Positions 1-6,491 of a stretch of 9,991 nt of DNA are shown here, one piece after another. The translations under genes were made by a program, and so were the position numbers. The stretch's first letter is position 1; every line of letters starts with the position of its first letter. Source of the stretch: Reyranella sp. (GTDB lineage Bacteria > Pseudomonadota > Alphaproteobacteria > Reyranellales > Reyranellaceae); the NCBI GenBank assembly GCA_004296815.1, contig SCVT01000126.1, positions 1 through 9,991 of the forward strand. Reading direction: 5' to 3'. Under the pieces are notes generated by a model. The model saw only the letters and a program-made list of their open reading frames with translations, made no database searches and had not been told where the DNA came from.

Positions 1-1055
1 CGGCGCGGCACCAGCAGCCAATAGTCGAGGTCGAGCACCACAGCGGGATGATACTTGCCGTCCGCGCCCTTGCCCGGCCACTCGCCGCAAGGGCAATCCT
101 TGGCCGCAATGCTTCTCATTCGCAACGCGCCGATGTCCGCTCGGCCGGGCAGCGGCGCCGTCTCCAGCACCTCCGACCAGGCATAGATCGTGTCGCCGCC
201 GAAGGTCGGCGCGACATGGCTGCCGGCGTTGATCGCGGCGACGCGGAAGCCGTTGCCCAGCCCATTGAAGGAGAGCGCGCGAGCGAGCGAGATGACGTGG
301 CCGCCATAGGCGAGCCGCCGGCCGAAGCGCGTGGTCTTGCCCATGAAGGCATCGAAATGGACGCGCGCCGTGTTCTGGTAGAGCCGCGTCGAGAACATGT
401 GGTCGGAGTCCTCGAGCGTGATGCCGCTCACATGGTCGATGCGCTCGCCGACCGCGTAGTCTTCCCAGCGATAGGGCGAGCCCGCCGCGACGTCGTCGTA
501 GGCTTTGAGCGAAAGTCCCGGCGGCACGATCAGGTCGGCCGGCGCGACCGACGGCGCCGTCTTCGGCACGACGCTCTCCGGCACCGCGGCCGCGGGATCG
601 CGCTTGTGCACCATCACCCAGCGCACATAGTCGAGCACCATCTCGCCCTTCTGGTTCATGCCGGTGGAGCGCACCCAGACGACGCCGCTCGTCTTGTTCG
701 AGTTCTCGCGCAGGCCCAGCACCTTGGAATGCGCCGACAGCGTGTCGCCGGGATAGACCGGCACGCCCCAGCGGAACTCGGCGTAGCCCAGGTTGGCCAC
801 CGCGTTCAGCGAGATGTCGGGCACCGTCTTGCCGATCACGACGTGGAACACGAGCATGTCGTCGAGCGGCGCACGCGGCAGGCCGATCGAACGCGCGAAC
901 TCGTCCGAGGAGTTGATGGCGAAGCGCGAACCGTAGAGCGCGACGTTCAGCGCCGCATCGGCCTCGGTCAGCGTGCGCGGCGTGGCGTGGCGGATCTCCT
1001 GGCCGACACGGAAATCCTCGAAGAAGTTGCCGTGGCTCGTCTTGCTCTTGCTCAT
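1..1055 (-). CDS. mch: Mesaconyl-CoA hydratase (2-methylmalyl-CoA dehydratase type), MaoC family; 3' end cut by window edge
   Basis: Members of this family interconvert mesaconyl-CoA and beta-methylmalyl-CoA in the ethylmalonyl-CoA pathway and related acyl-CoA routes in the cytoplasm. The frame reads 351 residues from ATG 1055 with no stop before the edge. The family is about 340-360 residues and the visible end (WLLVPR) looks like its C-terminus, so little is missing. It is a double hot-dog protein: N-terminal half about residues 11-155, linker 155-190, C-terminal MaoC half about 193-350. The second half holds the hydratase-like stretch YQNTARVHF (226-234) followed by GRRLAYGGH (245-253); Asn228 and His233 sit where classical MaoC hydratases have the Asp-x4-His pair. 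Its ATG overlaps the TGA of the upstream lyase gene (ATGA, 1052-1055), implying translational coupling; an AAGGAG lies 11 nt upstream. A hydratase for another branched enoyl-CoA (itaconyl- or mesaconyl-C4-CoA) is the main alternative. Confidence 0.82.
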   Translation of the reverse strand, partial: MSKSKTSHGNFFEDFRVGQEIRHATPRTLTEADAALNVALYGSRFAINSSDEFARSIGLPRAPLDDMLVFHVVIGKTVPDISLNAVANLGYAEFRWGVPVYPGDTLSAHSKVLGLRENSNKTSGVVWVRSTGMNQKGEMVLDYVRWVMVHKRDPAAAVPESVVPKTAPSVAPADLIVPPGLSLKAYDDVAAGSPYRWEDYAVGERIDHVSGITLEDSDHMFSTRLYQNTARVHFDAFMGKTTRFGRRLAYGGHVISLARALSFNGLGNGFRVAAINAGSHVAPTFGGDTIYAWSEVLETAPLPGRADIGALRMRSIAAKDCPCGEWPGKGADGKYHPAVVLDLDYWLLVPR

Positions 1056-1930
1056 GCGGCCTGCAGCTCCTTGATAGCGGCGGCCAGAGCGAGCGCACGC
1101 TCGGCCTGCTCGACGTGGAGGTTCTCGATCATGCGGCCGTCCACCGTGACGACGCCCTTGCCTTCGGCCTGCGCCGTCTTGAACGCGGCGACGATCTTGC
1201 CCGCCATCTCGAGCTCCGCCGACGAGGGCGCAAAGACCTCGTTGCACGGCTCTACCTGGCTGGGATGGATCAGCGTCTTGCCGTCGAAGCCCATCTCGAG
1301 GCCCTGCTGGCAGACCGCGCGGAAGCCCTCGGCGTCCTGGATGTCGTTGTAAACGCCGTCGAGGATGGTGAGGCCGTAGGCGCGCGCGGCGAGCATGCCG
1401 AGACCGAGCGCGGTCACCATCGGCAGACGCATCGGCGTGTGGCGCGCGCGCATGTCCTTCACGAGGTCGTTGGTGCCCATGACGAACAGCGCGAGCCTGG
1501 GGTGCGAGCCCGCCACCTCCTCGGCTCGCAGGATGCCCTTGGGTGTCTCCATCATCGCCCACACCGCCATCGAGGACGGCGCGCCGGCGGCATCGAGCAG
1601 CGACACGACGGTCGCGACCTCGGCGGCACTCTCGACCTTGGGCACCAGCAGCGCATCGGCACCCGACTTGGCGATCGCGGCGATGTCGGCCTTGCCCCAG
1701 GGAGTCGTGAGCCCGTTGCAGCGGATCGCGATCTCGCGCTTGCCGTAGGCCTTGCTTTGCGCCGCGGCCACGACATTGCCACGGGCCGCTTCCTTGGCGT
1801 CGGGCGCGACCGCATCCTCGAGGTCGAAGATCAGCGCGTCGGCCGGCAGGGTGCGCGCCTTCTCGAGCGCGCGCGTGTTGGCGCCCGGCATGTAGAGGAC
1901 GCTGCGGCGTGGACGGACGGGCTTCGACAT
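1052..1930 (-). CDS. CitE-like HpcH/HpaI-family lyase: L-malyl-CoA/beta-methylmalyl-CoA lyase or (3S)-malyl-CoA thioesterase
   Basis: A 292-residue TIM-barrel enzyme of the citrate-lyase-beta/HpcH family. Relatives cleave (methyl)malyl-CoA to glyoxylate plus acetyl- or propionyl-CoA, or hydrolyse malyl-CoA. Visible family signatures are RRSVLYMPGAN (8-18), FDLEDAV (35-41), the substrate-binding RCNG (70-73), METPKGIL with Glu128, MGTNDL with Asp155 (Glu128 and Asp155 fit the Mg2+ ligands), the loop DGVYNDIQDAEGF (191-203) and IHPSQ (221-225). The start ATG 1930 is chosen because GGAGAAGAG lies just upstream and homology begins there; the frame stays open further upstream but enters the divergent promoter and pdxY. 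At about 290 residues it is shorter than Mcl1 lyases (about 318) and closer to Mcl2-type thioesterases or citramalyl-CoA lyases, so the exact reaction is open. The coupled hydratase gene supports a role on beta-methylmalyl-CoA or a similar thioester. Confidence 0.87.
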   Translation of the reverse strand: MSKPVRPRRSVLYMPGANTRALEKARTLPADALIFDLEDAVAPDAKEAARGNVVAAAQSKAYGKREIAIRCNGLTTPWGKADIAAIAKSGADALLVPKVESAAEVATVVSLLDAAGAPSSMAVWAMMETPKGILRAEEVAGSHPRLALFVMGTNDLVKDMRARHTPMRLPMVTALGLGMLAARAYGLTILDGVYNDIQDAEGFRAVCQQGLEMGFDGKTLIHPSQVEPCNEVFAPSSAELEMAGKIVAAFKTAQAEGKGVVTVDGRMIENLHVEQAERALALAAAIKELQAA

Positions 1931-1966
1931 CTCTCTTCTCCAACGATCCCGGCGAAAACGCGGCGG

Positions 1967-1994
1967 ACTATAATGCCGGGCCCCCTTGTGGCAA
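1967..1994 (-). promoter_or_regulatory. Sigma-70-type promoter for the lyase-hydratase operon
   Basis: On the minus strand, TTGCCA (1994-1989) is followed after 16 bp by TATAGT (1972-1967). Transcription would start near 1960, giving a leader of about 30 nt that includes the GGAGAAGAG ribosome binding site of the lyase. The TTGCCA hexamer recurs as the -35 box proposed for asd. The -35 box sits in a small dyad (CTTG-TGG-CAAG, 1985-1995). Sequence-based only. Confidence 0.5.
1969..1974 (+). promoter_or_regulatory. Consensus -10 box (TATAAT) facing pdxY
   Basis: A perfect TATAAT on the plus strand lies 33 bp before the pdxY ATG and would start transcription near 1981. No recognisable -35 box is found 16-18 bp upstream and it lacks an extended TG. 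The hexamer overlaps the minus-strand -10 box TATAGT by four bases, so the two divergent promoters cannot both be occupied at once. Confidence 0.4.
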
Positions 1995-2007
1995 GCTGCC
2001 CGCTTCC

Positions 2008-2859
2008 ATGCGTTTCCTTTCGCTCCAGAGCCACGTCGCCTACGGATATGTCGGCAACCGGGCGGCCACCTTTCCCCTGCAACGATTGGGCCACGAGGTC
2101 TGGGCGGTGAACACGGTCGAGTTCTCCAACCACACGGGCTACGGCGCCTGGAAGGGCCGCGCCGCCTCGGCGCAGCAGGTCGGCGAGATCGTCCAGGGCA
2201 TCGAGGCACTGGGCCAGTTCGCGCGCTGCGACGGCTTGCTCACCGGCTATGTCGGCGATGCCGCGCTGGCCGATGTCGTGCTCGACACGGCCCGCAGGGT
2301 GCGTGCGGCCAACTCCAAGGCCGTGTGGTGCTGCGACCCCGTGCTGGGCGACATCGACACCGGCATCTACGTGAAGCCCGGCATCGACACTTTCTTCCGC
2401 GAGCGCGCCATCCCGGCGGCGGATCTCGTGACACCCAACCATTTCGAGCTCGAGCATCTGACCGGGCGGAAGATCTCGACCATGGCCGAGGCGCTGGCCG
2501 CCGCGCGCACGCTGTTGAAGGGTCCGCGGCTCGCGCTGATCACCAGCCTGCGCCGCGGCGACGCACCCGCCGACACGATCGAGATGGTCGCCGTGAGCAA
2601 GGACGCGGCATGGCGCGTCGCGACACCGCTGATCGGCTTCGAGATCGCGCCCAACGGGACCGGCGATGCCGTCGCCGCCCTCTTCACCGCGCAGTGGATC
2701 GAAAGCGGCGACGTGGCCGACGCGCTGGGGCGCGCCGCCTCGTCGATCTTCGCCGTGCTCGAGGCGACGCAAGCGATGGGCGAACGCGAGCTGCAGCTCG
2801 TGGCGGCGCAAGACAGGCTCGTGGCGCCGCCCCGCGCCTTCACGGCCGAGAGGCTCTAG
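2008..2859 (+). CDS. pdxY: Pyridoxal kinase (PdxY type)
   Basis: Cytoplasmic ribokinase-superfamily enzyme that phosphorylates pyridoxal to pyridoxal 5'-phosphate with ATP in the vitamin B6 salvage pathway. At 283 residues it matches the usual length (about 287 in E. coli). Family motifs appear in order: LQSHVAYGYVGN (6-17), VEFSNHTGYG (37-46), LTGYVGD (78-84), DPVLGD (110-115), YVKPG (121-125), VTPNHFELEHLTG (141-153) and the ATP-site NGTGD (216-220), whose Asp220 is the expected catalytic base. ATG 2008 is chosen because homology starts at MRFLSLQSHV; the frame opens 33 codons earlier at 1909, but that part has no family similarity and overlaps the divergent promoter and the lyase 5' end. 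There is no clear Shine-Dalgarno sequence. The LysE-family gene follows 7 bp after its stop, so the two are probably co-transcribed. Confidence 0.93.
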   Translation: MRFLSLQSHVAYGYVGNRAATFPLQRLGHEVWAVNTVEFSNHTGYGAWKGRAASAQQVGEIVQGIEALGQFARCDGLLTGYVGDAALADVVLDTARRVRAANSKAVWCCDPVLGDIDTGIYVKPGIDTFFRERAIPAADLVTPNHFELEHLTGRKISTMAEALAAARTLLKGPRLALITSLRRGDAPADTIEMVAVSKDAAWRVATPLIGFEIAPNGTGDAVAALFTAQWIESGDVADALGRAASSIFAVLEATQAMGERELQLVAAQDRLVAPPRAFTAERL

Positions 2860-2866
2860 CCCGGCG

Positions 2867-3562
2867 ATGACCGTCCCGGGATTCGTCTTCAATCCCATTG
2901 CGCTCGCGATCGAGGGCGCGGTCATCGGCTTTCTCATCGCCGTTCCCGTGGGGCCGGCGGCGGCGCTGTGCATCCGCCGCTCGATCACCGTCGGCGCGGT
3001 GGCAGGTTACATGACCGGCATCGGCGCGGCGCTGGGCGACGCGGTGTTCGGCGCGGTCGCGGCCTTCGGCCTCTCCTTCGTGCAGGAGTTCGTGCAGGAG
3101 CGCGAGCGCTGGCTGCTCGGCATCGGCGGCCTCGTGCTGGTGGTCATGGGCTGGACGACGATGCGGCACCGGCCGCGCAACGTCGGCGATCCCGTGGCCG
3201 ACGACCGCGAGCACCAGCTCGCCACGCACTTCCACTATGCCAGCTCGAGCTTCTTCATCACCGTGTTCAATCCGCTGACCGTCATGGCCTTCGGCGCGGC
3301 TTTCGCCGGCCGCAACCTGGCGGGCGTGGGTGCAAGCCTCGCCGATGCGAGCCTGCTGGTCGCGTCGGTGTTCTGCGGCGCCTTGGCCTGGTGGACGATC
3401 ATCTGCACCGCCTCGGTGTCGCTGCGCGCGCGCTTCACCGGCAGCGGACTGCTGTGGCTGAACCGCTGCTCCGGCGCGGTGATCCTGGGCTTCGGCCTGC
3501 TGTCGCTGATCTCGCTGCTGCCGCTGCCGTGGAAGGAGATGGGCCGCGCGATCGGCCTTTAG
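2867..3562 (+). CDS. LysE-family amino-acid/metabolite exporter
   Basis: A 231-residue inner-membrane protein with about six hydrophobic segments (roughly 13-36, 43-70, 83-98, 124-147, 162-184 and 201-219), the usual size and topology of the LysE/RhtB exporter superfamily. The first segment holds the family signature PVGPAAALCIRRS (27-39) and the middle of the protein has a conserved-type FNPLTVMAF (134-142). Members export amino acids or related small molecules; the substrate cannot be read from the sequence. ATG 2867 is chosen because it gives a short N-terminus before the first membrane helix; upstream in-frame codons lie inside pdxY in another frame. It starts 7 bp after pdxY, so they form a likely operon, and it ends one base before the stop of the convergent reductase gene. 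Confidence 0.85.
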   Translation: MTVPGFVFNPIALAIEGAVIGFLIAVPVGPAAALCIRRSITVGAVAGYMTGIGAALGDAVFGAVAAFGLSFVQEFVQERERWLLGIGGLVLVVMGWTTMRHRPRNVGDPVADDREHQLATHFHYASSSFFITVFNPLTVMAFGAAFAGRNLAGVGASLADASLLVASVFCGALAWWTIICTASVSLRARFTGSGLLWLNRCSGAVILGFGLLSLISLLPLPWKEMGRAIGL

Positions 3563-3563
3563 A

Positions 3564-4157
3564 TCACGCCAGCGTGCAGACCTCGTCGAAGGCGAAGCGC
3601 GGGCTGCGGTCGAACAGCTTCGACGCGTCGCCGTAGCCGATGTTGCACAGGAAGTTCGTCTTCACCTTGCCGCCCGGGAAGAACGCCGCATCGACCTTGG
3701 CGTTGTTGAAGCCGCTCATCGGGCCGCAGTCGAGCCCGAGCGAACGCGCGGCGATCATCAGATAGGCACCCTGCAGGCTGCCGTTGCGGAACGCGGTGGG
3801 CTCGGCACCGGGCGTGCCCTTGAACCAGGTGATCGCCGACTGGTCGTGCGGGAACATCCGCGGCAGGTGTTCGAAGAACTCCGTGTCGTAGGCCAGGATC
3901 GCCGTCACCGGCGCGGCCATCGTCTTCTCGGTGTTGCCGGCGCTCAGCGCTGGCCGGAGCTTCTCCTTGCCCTCCTTGGTGCGCACGAACACGATCCGCG
4001 CCGGCTGGCAGTTGGCCGAGGTCGGTCCCCATTTCATCAGGTCGTAGATGGCGTGCAGCTGAGCGTCGGTTACGGGCTTGGGCAGCCAGCCATTGTGCGT
4101 GCGGGCGTCGCGGAAGAGGGTGGCCAGCGCCTTGTCGTCGAGCATCGGATTTCCCAT
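3564..4157 (-). CDS. rutE: RutE/HadB-type nitroreductase-family reductase (putative malonic semialdehyde reductase)
   Basis: An FMN-dependent nitroreductase-fold protein of 197 residues (E. coli RutE: 196). It closely follows RutE along its length: [11 protein letters not shown] near the N-terminus, the block [17 protein letters not shown] (41-57), [50 protein letters not shown] and GPMSGF, and a C-terminal [15 protein letters not shown]. RutE reduces malonic semialdehyde to 3-hydroxypropionate in pyrimidine (Rut) catabolism, but no rut gene lies beside it here, so it may serve as a general aldehyde/enal or quinone reductase. The start is uncertain. ATG 4157 gives the family length but has no ribosome binding site; ATG 4145 (193 residues) has GGGA about 6 nt upstream. 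The gene has its own divergent promoter region and appears monocistronic. Confidence 0.88.
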   Translation of the reverse strand: MGNPMLDDKALATLFRDARTHNGWLPKPVTDAQLHAIYDLMKWGPTSANCQPARIVFVRTKEGKEKLRPALSAGNTEKTMAAPVTAILAYDTEFFEHLPRMFPHDQSAITWFKGTPGAEPTAFRNGSLQGAYLMIAARSLGLDCGPMSGFNNAKVDAAFFPGGKVKTNFLCNIGYGDASKLFDRSPRFAFDEVCTLA

Positions 4158-4183
4158 CGGCTGAATTGCGAAATGTTGATCGG

Positions 4184-4212
4184 ACGGTAGCGAAGGTCGC
4201 AGGCAGGGTCGA
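4184..4212 (-). promoter_or_regulatory. Possible promoter of the rutE-like gene
   Basis: On the minus strand TCGACC (4212-4207) is separated by 17 bp from TACCGT (4189-4184), placing a start near 4177 and a leader of about 20-32 nt depending on which ATG is used. Both boxes are only moderate matches, so this is tentative. Confidence 0.28.
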
Positions 4213-4222
4213 GCCGCCTCTG

Positions 4223-4231
4223 TGCTAGGCT
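4223..4231 (+). promoter_or_regulatory. Extended -10 promoter placing +1 at the radical SAM start codon (leaderless mRNA candidate)
   Basis: TGC followed by TAGGCT (hexamer 4226-4231) is an extended -10 element. Six bases separate the hexamer from the ATG at 4238, so the normal transcription start would fall on the A of that ATG. No Shine-Dalgarno sequence precedes the ATG, and there is no -35 box at 16-18 bp, which an extended -10 can tolerate. The combination suggests leaderless translation of the operon's first gene. Confidence 0.42.
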
Positions 4232-4237
4232 TTCCGG

Positions 4238-5176
4238 ATGCTGCCGGTCCTGCTCGATCCCGCGAAATTCAGGGACGCCTTCGTCACGGCCAAGGGCGAG
4301 CAGCGCGCGCATGTGGCGCTGCGCTCGCTCGAGACGCTGTGGTTCAACACCGGCACGCTCTGCAACCTCACCTGCCGCAACTGCTACATCGAATCCTCGC
4401 CGCGCAACGACCGGCTGGTCTACCTGACGGCCGCCGAGGTCGCGGCCTATCTCGACGAGGTCGAGCGCGACGGTCTCGGCACACGACTGATTGGGTTCAC
4501 GGGCGGCGAGCCATTCATGAACCCCGAGCTGCCCGCGATGCTGGACGACGTCATGTCGCGTGGCCTCAAGGCGATGGTGCTGACCAACGCCATGAAGCCG
4601 ATGCACAAGATGAAGCCGGCGCTGCTCGGCCTGCTGGCCAAGCACGGCCACAACCTCACGATCCGCGTCTCGGTCGATCACTACGGCAAGGCACTGCACG
4701 AGGAAGAGCGGGGGCTGCGGAGCTGGAAGCCGACCATCGACGGGCTGAAATGGCTGGGCGACATGGGCTTCGATGTCCATGTCGCGGGCCGGCACTTCTC
4801 GACGGAGACCGACGAGGAGGTGCGGGCGGGCTACGCCCGGCTGTTCGCCGAGATCGGCGTGCCGATCGACGCCCACAATCCCGCGACCCTCGTCCTGTTC
4901 CCCGAGATGGACCCGACCGTCGACGTACCTGAGATCACGACGGCCTGCTGGGGCATCCTGAAGAAGTCGCCCGACAGCGTGATGTGTGCCACCGCGCGCA
5001 TGGTGGTGAAGCGCAAGGGCGCCGAGCGGCCGGCGGTCGTGGCCTGCACGCTGCTGCCCTACGATCCGCAGTTCGAGCTGGGCAACACGCTGGCCGAAAG
5101 CAGCGATGCGGTGCGGCTCAACCACCCGCACTGCGCCAAGTTCTGCGTCCTGGGTGGCGCCGCCTGCAGCCAGTGA
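4238..5176 (+). CDS. Radical SAM enzyme with cysteine-rich (SPASM/twitch-like) C-terminus, not ArsS-like
   Basis: A 312-residue radical SAM protein. The cluster motif CNLTCRNC (Cys42, Cys46, Cys49; C-x3-C-x2-C) follows a first beta strand, FTGGEP (87-92) is the SAM-binding GGEP motif, and VLTNAM (114-119) and RVSVDH (143-148) fit later barrel strands. The last third holds six more cysteines (237, 250, 270, 299, 303, 310). The pattern Cys270-x11-Gly282 then Cys299-x3-Cys303-x6-Cys310 resembles the auxiliary Fe-S domain of SPASM/twitch enzymes, which modify peptides or small molecules. It is first in an operon with two glycosyltransferase genes (TIGR04283- and TIGR04282-like), the second starting inside its stop codon (GTGA). 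Those families often accompany the arsenosugar enzyme ArsS, but this protein lacks the CxHCH-type cluster motif of ArsS. Fold and cofactor are secure; the substrate is unknown. Confidence 0.88.
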   Translation: MLPVLLDPAKFRDAFVTAKGEQRAHVALRSLETLWFNTGTLCNLTCRNCYIESSPRNDRLVYLTAAEVAAYLDEVERDGLGTRLIGFTGGEPFMNPELPAMLDDVMSRGLKAMVLTNAMKPMHKMKPALLGLLAKHGHNLTIRVSVDHYGKALHEEERGLRSWKPTIDGLKWLGDMGFDVHVAGRHFSTETDEEVRAGYARLFAEIGVPIDAHNPATLVLFPEMDPTVDVPEITTACWGILKKSPDSVMCATARMVVKRKGAERPAVVACTLLPYDPQFELGNTLAESSDAVRLNHPHCAKFCVLGGAACSQ

Positions 5177-5859
5177 CGCCTGAGGTCGACGTCGTCATTC
5201 CGACGTTGAACTCGGGAGCGACGCTCGGCAGGACGCTGGCGGCCGTCGGCGAACATGACGGCCTCTCGATCACCGTGACGGTCTGCGACGGCGGCTCGAC
5301 CGACGATACGGTAGCCGTGGCGCACTGCGCCGGCGCCACCGTCGTGACGGCGCCGGCCGGTCGCGGCGTCCAGCTCGCGGCCGGCGCGGAGGCAGGAAGT
5401 GCTGCCTGGCTGCTCTTCCTGCATGCCGACACGGTGCTCGCCAGCGGATGGGCGCCCGTCGTCCGTGGCTTTGCCTCGCGCAAGGCCAATGCCGGAAAGG
5501 CCGGTTACTTCCGCCTGCGCTTCGACTCGCCCGATCCACGCGCGCGGCGCATCGAGCGGCTCGCGGCCTGGCGCGGCCGCACCTTCGGCCTGCCCTATGG
5601 CGACCAGGGCCTGCTGCTCTCCCGCGCGCTCTACGACTATCTCGGCGGCTTCAAGCCGATGCCACTGATGGAGGATGTCGACCTCGTGCGTCGCATCGGT
5701 CGCAAGAACCTCGTCCCGCTCGGCATCGAAGCGGTGACGTCGGCAGCACGCTACGAACGCGACGGCTGGCTGCGACGGCCGCTGCGCAACCTCTCCTGTC
5801 TCGCGCTCTACTTCGCCGGCGTCGCGCCCTCCACCCTGCAGCGACTCTACACGCGATGA
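5173..5859 (+). CDS. GT2-family glycosyltransferase, TIGR04283-like ('arsenosugar biosynthesis' type)
   Basis: A 228-residue GT-A glycosyltransferase without membrane anchor, typical of the compact TIGR04283 group (about 220-230). It shows VDVVIPTLNSGATL (5-18), the nucleotide-sugar motif VCDGGSTDDT (37-46), the group-specific GRGVQLAAGA (63-72), the metal-binding region LLFLHADT (80-87), YGDQGLLLS (142-150) and MEDVDLVRR (166-174) with the acidic pair for the acceptor base, then ARYERDGW (192-199). The start is GTG 5173, which overlaps the radical SAM stop in a GTGA; no ATG or better start exists before the conserved first strand. Its own stop overlaps the next gene in an ATGA. The two 4-bp overlaps imply coupled translation at matched levels. 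Sugar donor and acceptor are unknown; the database label 'arsenosugar' rests on co-occurrence rather than chemistry. Confidence 0.87.
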   Translation: MTPEVDVVIPTLNSGATLGRTLAAVGEHDGLSITVTVCDGGSTDDTVAVAHCAGATVVTAPAGRGVQLAAGAEAGSAAWLLFLHADTVLASGWAPVVRGFASRKANAGKAGYFRLRFDSPDPRARRIERLAAWRGRTFGLPYGDQGLLLSRALYDYLGGFKPMPLMEDVDLVRRIGRKNLVPLGIEAVTSAARYERDGWLRRPLRNLSCLALYFAGVAPSTLQRLYTR

Positions 5860-6491
5860 AGCGGCATCTCGTGATCTTCGCGCGCGCGCCGCAGATGGGA
5901 CGGGTCAAGCGCCGCCTCGCCGCCGGGATCGGTGCGAGAGCTGCCTATGACTTCTATGTAAGCACGCTCGCGCACCAGATCAGGACACTCGCGCGCGATC
6001 CGCGCTGGACGGTCTGGCTGTTCGTCACGCCCGACGCCGCGCTCGGCCATCCGGCCTGGCGCGGCGTGCGAGTATTGCCGCAAGGCGCGGGCGATCTTGG
6101 CCAGCGCATGAAACGACCCTTCAAGATCCTGCCGCCCGGACCGCTGGTCCTGGTCGGCAGTGACATCCCGGGCCTGAGACCGCATCACGTCGCACGCGCC
6201 TTCGCCCTGCTCGGCCGCCACGACCTTGTGTTCGGGCCCGCTGCAGACGGAGGCTTCTGGTTGTTCGGTGCGCAGCGCACGAAGCCGCTGCCACGATCGT
6301 TGTTTTCGAATGTGCGCTGGTCGACGTCCACGGCGCTCGCCGACACGCTCGCCGGAATCCCGCAAGTGTCCGCGGTACTCTCGGATACGCTCGACGATGT
6401 CGATGACGTGGCGGCCTATCGCCGCTTCAGGCTCTCGAGTTCGGCCCGCACCGTGGCGAAAACGGCGGTCCAGTCGCCGGGCACGGTCTGA
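5856..6491 (+). CDS. DUF2064/TIGR04282-family nucleotidyl- or glycosyltransferase-like protein
   Basis: A 211-residue cytosolic protein of the DUF2064 (TIGR04282) family, a GT-A/nucleotidyltransferase-like fold often encoded beside TIGR04283 glycosyltransferases. Visible motifs: IFARAPQMGRVKRRLA (7-22), the family's glycine/lysine-rich loop in which the usual KTRL is here KRRL; GDLGQRM (79-85); the metal-binding GSDIPGL with Asp103 (101-107); GPAADGGFWLFG (127-138); FSNVRWSTSTA (150-160); and DTLDDVDD (177-184). ATG 5856 overlaps the stop of the GT2 gene (ATGA). After about residue 190 the tail has no family features, and its last 76 bases overlap the convergent TPR-glycosyltransferase gene, so this tail may be a recent extension. 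It probably supplies or transfers an activated sugar for the same product as its two operon partners; this is inference from context. Confidence 0.87.
   Translation: MKRHLVIFARAPQMGRVKRRLAAGIGARAAYDFYVSTLAHQIRTLARDPRWTVWLFVTPDAALGHPAWRGVRVLPQGAGDLGQRMKRPFKILPPGPLVLVGSDIPGLRPHHVARAFALLGRHDLVFGPAADGGFWLFGAQRTKPLPRSLFSNVRWSTSTALADTLAGIPQVSAVLSDTLDDVDDVAAYRRFRLSSSARTVAKTAVQSPGTV

Noticed and set aside
48..1352. Long plus-strand open frame (434 codons) opposite the hydratase and lyase genes
   Set aside because: It is an Arg/His/Ala-rich reading with no family motifs, antisense to two clear enzymes. This is typical of high-GC shadow frames.
1831..2988. Minus-strand open frame (385 codons) opposite pdxY
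   Set aside because: Compositionally a shadow. The plus strand carries all pyridoxal kinase motifs.
4070..5131. Minus-strand open frame (353 codons) opposite the radical SAM gene
   Set aside because: It is antisense to a gene with clear CxxxCxxC and GGEP motifs and shows no protein family of its own.
4238..5176. Naming the radical SAM protein ArsS
   Set aside because: The cluster motif is CNLTCRNC, without the Cys-x-His-Cys-His context of ArsS, and the length and C-terminus differ. Only the neighbouring gene families point to arsenosugars.
6416..6491. Frameshift or pseudogene at the end of the DUF2064 gene
   Set aside because: All family motifs are intact up to about residue 190; only the unconserved tail overlaps the convergent gene.
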